A DNA stretch of 10,730 nt from Syntrophaceae bacterium UBA5619. Its GTDB lineage: Bacteria; Desulfobacterota; Syntrophia; Syntrophales; UBA5619. The notes under the pieces were generated by a model, which did no database searches, was not told where the DNA came from, and saw nothing but the letters and a program-made list of their open reading frames with translations. This document shows positions 6,010 through 10,730 of the stretch, one piece after another. How positions within the stretch are numbered: the first letter of the stretch is position 1; each line of letters starts with the position of its first letter. The translations under genes and the position numbers were made by a program. The stretch covers positions 1 through 10,730 of the forward strand of contig DIKL01000097.1 of NCBI GenBank assembly GCA_002424545.1. The letters run 5' to 3'.

Positions 6010-7118
6010 TCATGGCGGCGGGGGATGGTCGGAATCGGGGGAATCGGTCGACCGACCGCAGCAGTGGAGACAACCGATGTGATGGGCGGCAGGTCCGCTC
6101 CCTGGTTGCGCCGGGAGGGGATGGTCCGGATCACCCGGGCGGGGGCCTTGCGGATGTGAAGGGGTTATGCCGTTTCACGGTGACGGCCGGAGAGGAGGGG
6201 CAGCGCCTCGATCTTTTCCTGGCGGGCAAGACGCCGCAGCTTTCCCGCGCCATGATCCAGCGGGCCGTTGCGGACGGGCTGGCGCGGATCGACGGGCGAT
6301 CCGCCAAGGCGGGCCGCAGGGTGAAGACGGGAGAGCAGGTCATCCTGCATCTCCCGGAAGTGAAACCTTCCGGAGCGCTGCCCGAACCGATCCCGTTAAA
6401 GATTCTGTACGAGGACGCATGGCTGCTGGTGATCGACAAGCCCGCGGGACTGGTCGTCCACCCGGCGCCGGGCCATCCCGGCGGCACGCTGGTGAACGCG
6501 CTGCTGCACCACTGCCGGGACCTTTCGGGGATCGGCGGTGTTCTGCGGCCCGGGATCGTCCACCGTCTCGACAAGGAGACCTCCGGATTGCTGATCGTGG
6601 CCAAATCCGATGAAGCCCATCGGGCGTTGGCCGGACAGTTCAAGCGCCGTGAGGTGAAGAAAACCTACTTGGCCCTCGTATACGGCGATCCGAAGGAAGA
6701 CGGCGGACGGATCGAGGCGGCCGTCGGCCGCCACCCGACGGACCGGAAGAAAATGTCCACGCGGAGCCGGCGGGGACGGCCCGCCGTCACCCTCTGGCGC
6801 GTCCGCGAGCGTTTCGGTTCCGCGGCCCTGCTGGAAGTCGCTATCGAGACCGGCCGGACCCACCAGATCCGGGTTCATCTGACGGAGATGGGGCATCCCG
6901 TCGTCGGCGACCGGGTCTACGGCGGCGCCGGGCGATTCCGGACCGTCGGCGATCCGGCGACGCGCGCCCGGATCAAGGCGTTTGACCGCCAGGCCCTTCA
7001 TGCCTGGCGGCTCTTCTTCACCCATCCCGCGACGGGGGAGGCGATGCGTTTTTCCATGCCGCTGCCGGAGGATATGGCCGCTCTCTGCGCGTTTCTCCGG
7101 GAGCGGGGGGAAGGTTGA
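6006..7118 (+). CDS. rluD: RluD-type 23S rRNA pseudouridine synthase
   Basis: This enzyme isomerises specific uridines of 23S rRNA to pseudouridine during ribosome assembly. An N-terminal S4-like RNA-binding domain (about residues 55-118, starting R-F-T-V-T-A-G-E-E-G-Q-R-L-D-L-F-L) precedes the RluA-family catalytic domain. The signature G-I-V-H-R-L-D-K-E-T-S-G-L-L-I carries the catalytic aspartate (Asp189 from the GTG start), followed later by G-R-T-H-Q-I-R-V-H-L. The start is uncertain. GTG at 6006 overlaps the selA stop (GTGA) and has AGGAG 10 bases upstream, but its first 50 residues are unlike the family and look like translated non-coding DNA. GTG at 6156 would give 320 residues, the usual RluD length, though with a weaker ribosome binding site. 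Family identity is firm; the precise target (RluD versus RluC-like sites) is inferred from overall similarity and from the pgeF neighbour, as in E. coli. Confidence 0.92.
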   Translation: MIMAAGDGRNRGNRSTDRSSGDNRCDGRQVRSLVAPGGDGPDHPGGGLADVKGLCRFTVTAGEEGQRLDLFLAGKTPQLSRAMIQRAVADGLARIDGRSAKAGRRVKTGEQVILHLPEVKPSGALPEPIPLKILYEDAWLLVIDKPAGLVVHPAPGHPGGTLVNALLHHCRDLSGIGGVLRPGIVHRLDKETSGLLIVAKSDEAHRALAGQFKRREVKKTYLALVYGDPKEDGGRIEAAVGRHPTDRKKMSTRSRRGRPAVTLWRVRERFGSAALLEVAIETGRTHQIRVHLTEMGHPVVGDRVYGGAGRFRTVGDPATRARIKAFDRQALHAWRLFFTHPATGEAMRFSMPLPEDMAALCAFLRERGEG

Positions 7119-7121
7119 CCG

Positions 7122-7943
7122 ATGTTTCATTTCGCCCGCCGGGGGCCCATCGAATATCTGGAATCGGAGGAAATCTCCGCGCTGGGTTTTGTGACGCACG
7201 CGTTCTGCACGCGGCGGGGCGGCGTGAGCATCGGACCTTTTTCAAGCCTCAACCTGGGTTTTCTCACCGGCGATCGGGTCGATGACGTCCGCCGGAACCG
7301 GGCCCTGGTCGAAGAGGCCTTCGGAATTCCCGACGGACGGCTGGTCCTGATCAAGCAGGTCCACGGAGACCGGATCCGCGTCCTCGACGGGAACGGACCC
7401 CTGCCGGATGGCCTGCCCGAATGCGACGGCCTGATCACCGACCGGCCGAGCATTGCCCTCGGGATTCGGACGGCGGACTGCGTGCCGCTCCTTTTTGTGG
7501 ACCGGGCGCGCCGGGTCGTCGGGGCGGCCCATGCGGGCTGGCGGGGAACCGCTCTCGGCATCGCGGCGACGATGGTGGAGACCTTCGCCAAAGGATTTTC
7601 CTCGCGCCGGGAGGATCTGCTCGCCGCCGTCGGGCCGGCGATCGGTCCTTGCTGCTATCAGGTCGACGCCCCGGTCTTTGAAGCCTTTTCCGGCCTGCCC
7701 GGCGCCGGGGAGTTTTTCCGTCCCTGTCGAGAGAAGGGGCGCTGGATGCTGGATCTTGTCCTTGCCAACCGGCTCGGCATTCAAGAATCGGGGGTGCCTT
7801 CGGAAAACATCTTTTCCGGCGGCCCGTGCCCCGCCTGTCGGCAGGATCTCTTCTTTTCACACCGCGCCTCCGGAGGAGGGAAGGCGGGCCGACAGATCAA
7901 CCTGATCATGCTGCGTGACGGCGATTGTCCAAAAAACACTTGA
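7122..7943 (+). CDS. pgeF: PgeF/YfiH family protein (DUF152, multicopper-like; peptidoglycan editing factor / purine nucleoside phosphorylase)
   Basis: The 273-residue product carries the family's metal-binding triad in its usual contexts: His81 in K-Q-V-H-G-D, Cys120 in T-A-D-C-V-P-L, and His137 in A-H-A-G-W-R-G. R-R-G-G-V-S near residue 31 and L-A-A-V-G-P-A-I-G-P-C-C-Y-Q at about 167-180 also match. Members have been described as laccase-like polyphenol oxidases, as purine nucleoside phosphorylases or adenosine deaminases, and in E. coli as an editing factor that removes wrongly incorporated L-Ser from peptidoglycan precursors. The sequence does not decide which applies here. The ATG lies 3 bases after the rluD stop, with a GGGGAAGG-like Shine-Dalgarno inside the end of rluD. 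The rluD-pgeF pairing is widely conserved, which supports both calls. Confidence 0.93.
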   Translation: MFHFARRGPIEYLESEEISALGFVTHAFCTRRGGVSIGPFSSLNLGFLTGDRVDDVRRNRALVEEAFGIPDGRLVLIKQVHGDRIRVLDGNGPLPDGLPECDGLITDRPSIALGIRTADCVPLLFVDRARRVVGAAHAGWRGTALGIAATMVETFAKGFSSRREDLLAAVGPAIGPCCYQVDAPVFEAFSGLPGAGEFFRPCREKGRWMLDLVLANRLGIQESGVPSENIFSGGPCPACRQDLFFSHRASGGGKAGRQINLIMLRDGDCPKNT

Positions 7944-7969
7944 CATTCGGGAAAGATCTGGTGTATGCG
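7940..7969 (+). promoter_or_regulatory. Candidate promoter overlapping the pgeF stop
   Basis: A perfect TTGACA (7940-7945) overlaps the TGA stop of pgeF and is followed after 18 bases by TATGCG (7964-7969). If active it would transcribe a leader of roughly 220 bases ahead of rho. The -10 is only a partial match, so this is a candidate. Confidence 0.35.
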
Positions 7970-8198
7970 GGAGCCGAAATTCCGAAAGGCGTTGTTGAGC
8001 CCTTCCTGTTGGAGTGAATCCAGAGACCAATTAGCGACCCGAAAAAAATCAGTGCACCTCTTTCATAAATCGGTACATCGTAAAAATCTGAAGTCATTTC
8101 TCATGGATTAAATGAGTTGAAGACAATGGCGGTTTTTCATACGTGGCGGGTGCCATACATCCGCGGACACGAATCAACGCACATCATAGGACACGAAA
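7944..8198 (+). other. AT-richer gap and probable leader region before rho
   Basis: The 255 bases between pgeF and rho are clearly less GC-rich than the genes on both sides. They contain the TTGACA-type promoter at their left end, a weaker candidate (TTGAAG at 8117-8122), and a 9-base direct repeat GGACACGAA at 8165-8173 and 8189-8197, the second copy running into the rho ribosome binding site. A 63-codon frame on the minus strand (7906-8097) overlaps the end of pgeF and has no recognisable domain; I do not call it. In E. coli rho is autoregulated by termination in its long leader, and a similar role here is possible but unproven. Confidence 0.4.
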
Positions 8199-9446
8199 AT
8201 GCACATTGAAGACATCAAGCGGCAGCCGATCAGTGAGTTGGCAAAGCTGGCCAAGGAACTGGAGGTTCCGGGCGCCAGCGGCATGCGCAGGCAGGACTTG
8301 ATTTTCGCCATTCTGCAGACCCAGGCGGAGAAAAACGGCGTGATCTCCGGATCCGGCGTTCTGGAAATCCTGCCGGACGGTTTCGGATTCCTCCGCGCCG
8401 TGGATTACAACTACCTCCCCAGTCCGGACGATATCTACATCTCCCCCTCGCAGATCCGCCGTTTCAGCCTGCGGACGGGGGATACCGTTTCCGGAGAGGT
8501 CCGCCCGCCGAAAGAGGGGGAGAAGTATTTCGCCCTTCTCAAGGTGGATGAGGTCAACTTCGAAAGCCCGGAGGCGGCCCGCGACAAGATCCTTTTCGAC
8601 AACCTGACCCCCCTCTATCCGGAGGAGAAACTGAACCTGGAGTTCAATCCGGGAAACCTGTCGACGCGGATTATGGACCTGTTCACGCCGATCGGCAAGG
8701 GGCAGCGCGGCCTGATCGTCTCCCCGCCGCGCGCCGGCAAGACAGTTCTCTTGCAGGACATCGCCCACAGCATTACGGCCAACCACAAGGAAGTCGTTCT
8801 GATGGTCCTGCTGATCGACGAGCGGCCGGAAGAAGTGACGGACATGCAACGGAGCGTGGCCGGAGAGGTGATCTCCTCGACTTTCGACGAACCGGCGACA
8901 CGCCACGTCCAGGTGGCCGAAATGGTCATCGAAAAGGCAAAGAGGCTCGTCGAACACAAGAAGGATGTCGTCATTCTGCTGGACAGCATCACCCGTTTGG
9001 CCCGCGCCTACAACACGGTCGTGCCGCCCTCCGGCAAGGTCCTGTCCGGCGGCGTCGATTCCAACGCGCTCCACAAACCGAAGCGGTTCTTCGGGGCGGC
9101 GCGGAACATCGAAAACGGGGGCAGTTTGACGATCATCTCGACGGCCCTCATTGACACCGGAAGCCGCATGGACGAGGTGATCTTCGAGGAGTTCAAGGGG
9201 ACCGGCAACATGGAACTCCATCTCGATCGCCGGATCGCCGATCGGCGGGTATTCCCGGCATTCGACCTGATCCGTTCGGGGACGAGGAAAGAGGAACTGC
9301 TCATCCCGAAGAACAATCTCAACCGGATCTGGATCTTGCGGAGACTCCTCCAGGAGATGAACCCCGTCGACGCGATGGAGTTCATTATGGACAAGGTCCG
9401 CAAGACGGAGACCAATCAATTGTTCCTGGATTCGATGAACCAGTAG
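8199..9446 (+). CDS. rho: Transcription termination factor Rho
   Basis: Rho is a hexameric RNA-dependent ATPase and helicase that ends transcription at unstructured, C-rich RNA. The 415-residue product is the compact form, close to E. coli Rho (419), without a large insertion. The N-terminal Rho_N helix bundle spans about 4-45. An OSB-type RNA-binding fold follows, with G-F-G-F-L-R at 61-66 and [12 protein letters not shown] at 77-88. The ATPase core has Walker A S-P-P-R-A-G-K-T (175-182), the [10 protein letters not shown] block (206-215), Walker B V-V-I-L-L-D (257-262) followed by [10 protein letters not shown], and P-S-G-K-V-L-S-G-G (277-285), the RNA-contacting R-loop region. The start has AGGA 7 bases upstream. 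Its downstream neighbours rpmE and prfA are a common genomic arrangement. All key residues appear intact. Confidence 0.98.
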   Translation: MHIEDIKRQPISELAKLAKELEVPGASGMRRQDLIFAILQTQAEKNGVISGSGVLEILPDGFGFLRAVDYNYLPSPDDIYISPSQIRRFSLRTGDTVSGEVRPPKEGEKYFALLKVDEVNFESPEAARDKILFDNLTPLYPEEKLNLEFNPGNLSTRIMDLFTPIGKGQRGLIVSPPRAGKTVLLQDIAHSITANHKEVVLMVLLIDERPEEVTDMQRSVAGEVISSTFDEPATRHVQVAEMVIEKAKRLVEHKKDVVILLDSITRLARAYNTVVPPSGKVLSGGVDSNALHKPKRFFGAARNIENGGSLTIISTALIDTGSRMDEVIFEEFKGTGNMELHLDRRIADRRVFPAFDLIRSGTRKEELLIPKNNLNRIWILRRLLQEMNPVDAMEFIMDKVRKTETNQLFLDSMNQ

Positions 9447-9466
9447 GTTCGTCGCTGAAATAGTGC

Positions 9467-9494
9467 TTGAATTTGAAAAATATTGGATTATAAT
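9467..9494 (+). promoter_or_regulatory. Sigma-70-type promoter of rpmE
   Basis: TTGAAT (9467-9472), a 16-base spacer and a perfect TATAAT (9489-9494) lie between rho and rpmE. This is the best promoter match in the window. Transcription would begin near 9501 and give a leader of about 60 bases, so rpmE can be expressed independently of rho. Confidence 0.65.
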
Positions 9495-9504
9495 CCGCAT
9501 TCTT

Positions 9505-9528
9505 CGCCGATGGGATGCATCCGCGGCG
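9505..9528 (+). promoter_or_regulatory. Leader hairpin upstream of rpmE
   Basis: CGCCG (9505-9509) pairs with CGGCG (9524-9528). Inside it, GGA (9513-9515) pairs with TCC (9520-9522) around the loop TGCA. The hairpin sits at the very 5' end of the predicted rpmE transcript. Several ribosomal-protein leaders are autogenous control sites, and L31 leaders of that kind are known in some bacteria. Whether this one binds L31 is not shown by the sequence. Confidence 0.3.
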
Positions 9529-9561
9529 GACGTTTGACGGAATTCGAAGGAGAGGTTCATT

Positions 9562-9774
9562 ATGAAGAACGGGATTCATCCGGAATACAAGGAAACCACC
9601 ATCACCTGCGTCTGCGGGAATGTGATCAAGACAAGGTCCACCAAGCAGGACATCAAGACGGAAATCTGTTCCCAGTGTCATCCTTTCATGACGGGGAAAC
9701 AGAAAATCATGGATACCGCGGGGCGTGTGGAACGGTTCAACAAGAAGTACGCCGGCCAGGAGAAAAAGGCCTAA
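9562..9774 (+). CDS. rpmE: 50S ribosomal protein L31, zinc-binding (C+) form
   Basis: L31 sits on the large subunit at the bridge to the small subunit head. This 70-residue protein opens M-K-N-G-I-H-P-E-Y, typical of L31. It has Cys16 and Cys18 in C-V-C-G and Cys36 and Cys39 in C-S-Q-C-H-P-F, the zinc-binding set of the C+ paralogue, as opposed to the zinc-free form made during zinc starvation. The middle segment M-T-G-K-Q-K and the segment [10 protein letters not shown] near the end complete the family pattern. AAGGAG ends 9 bases before the ATG. The gene has its own promoter after rho and is followed by a structured gap before prfA. Confidence 0.97.
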   Translation: MKNGIHPEYKETTITCVCGNVIKTRSTKQDIKTEICSQCHPFMTGKQKIMDTAGRVERFNKKYAGQEKKA

Positions 9775-9997
9775 CAGGCTTCAAAACGTGGATCATTCCC
9801 AATGGGGGTTCCTGCGTCGGTCGCGGGTTCCCCTGTCTCTGCCATTTCGGGATCGCGCCGGGCTGCCGGCGTCGCCTTTCGGAAAGTCTTTCCTTCCACA
9901 GACTGGAACAAGAACCGGCGGTGACGGCCCTTTGCGTCCGGACGGTCCGGACCTTTTCCCGCCGCGGTGAACGCGACGGATTTCTGAACAGGTTACG
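9775..9997 (+). other. Structured gap between rpmE and prfA
   Basis: No convincing gene lies in these 223 bases; the open frames that cross it have no ribosome binding site and no recognisable content. It holds two compact hairpins, CGCCGG-GCTG-CCGGCG at 9856-9871 and the one at 9936-9952 listed separately, plus short pairings such as CTTTC/GAAAG near 9876-9886. No strong promoter for prfA was identified, so prfA may be read from rpmE transcripts that pass the hairpins or from a promoter of another type. Confidence 0.4.
9936..9957 (+). terminator. Possible intrinsic terminator between rpmE and prfA
   Basis: Two copies of the palindrome GTCCGGAC (9936-9943 and 9945-9952), one base apart, can pair as a stem of 6 bp (GTCCGG with CCGGAC) around a 5-base loop. 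CTTTT follows at once. The stem is GC-rich but short, and only four T residues follow, so termination is probably partial at best. Confidence 0.4.

Positions 9998-10730
<733 letters not shown>

Noticed and set aside
7906..8097. 63-codon minus-strand frame before rho, considered as a small membrane protein or transposase remnant
   Set aside because: It runs antisense into the end of pgeF, has no clear Shine-Dalgarno and matches no family I know. No terminal inverted repeats or target duplication frame it.
8184..9560. 458-codon minus-strand frame covering all of rho
   Set aside because: It is the antisense of an intact and highly conserved rho gene and has no recognisable content of its own.

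Overview
The window is a GC-rich bacterial chromosomal segment made almost entirely of housekeeping and core-metabolism genes. The mix is selA, an anaerobe-type HemW/HemN-like radical SAM gene, a TAXI-type TRAP transporter with its DUF1850 partner, and a rho-rpmE-prfA order. This suggests an anaerobic member of the former Deltaproteobacteria (Desulfobacterota, perhaps near Syntrophales). That placement is inferred from gene content and not demonstrated. I see no rRNA, tRNA, CRISPR array, insertion sequence or phage gene.

Region 1 (1-1586, minus strand) is a TRAP-transporter operon. It reads TAXI-family periplasmic binding protein, then a DUF1850 protein, then the first codons of a further gene at the left edge, most likely the TRAP membrane permease. 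The binding protein and the DUF1850 gene are separated by a strong hairpin. The Shine-Dalgarno of the second gene lies before this hairpin and its start codon directly after it, an unusual arrangement. Region 2 (1587-2288) is a long divergent gap followed by a small, unrecognised exported or membrane protein on the plus strand.

Region 3 (2383-4390) holds peptide deformylase (minus strand) and, divergently, a coproporphyrinogen-oxidase-family radical SAM protein (plus strand). A convergent terminator-like hairpin separates def from the small membrane protein. Region 4 (4585-7943, plus) is a tight group of three genes: selA (selenocysteine synthesis), an RluD-type 23S rRNA pseudouridine synthase and a PgeF/YfiH-type multicopper-like protein. 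They are spaced by a 4-base overlap and a 3-base gap, so they probably form one operon. Region 5 (8199-10730, plus) is rho, rpmE (zinc-binding form of ribosomal protein L31) and the 5' two thirds of prfA (release factor 1). Here a good sigma-70-type promoter precedes rpmE and terminator-like hairpins lie between rpmE and prfA.

The common theme is translation and RNA metabolism: deformylase, Sec synthesis, rRNA modification, Rho, L31 and RF1. I found no convincing undescribed multi-gene system. The most interesting items are the structure-bridged ribosome binding site of the DUF1850 gene, the unknown small membrane protein, the divergent radical SAM protein, and the unexplained non-coding gaps before selA, before rho and before prfA.
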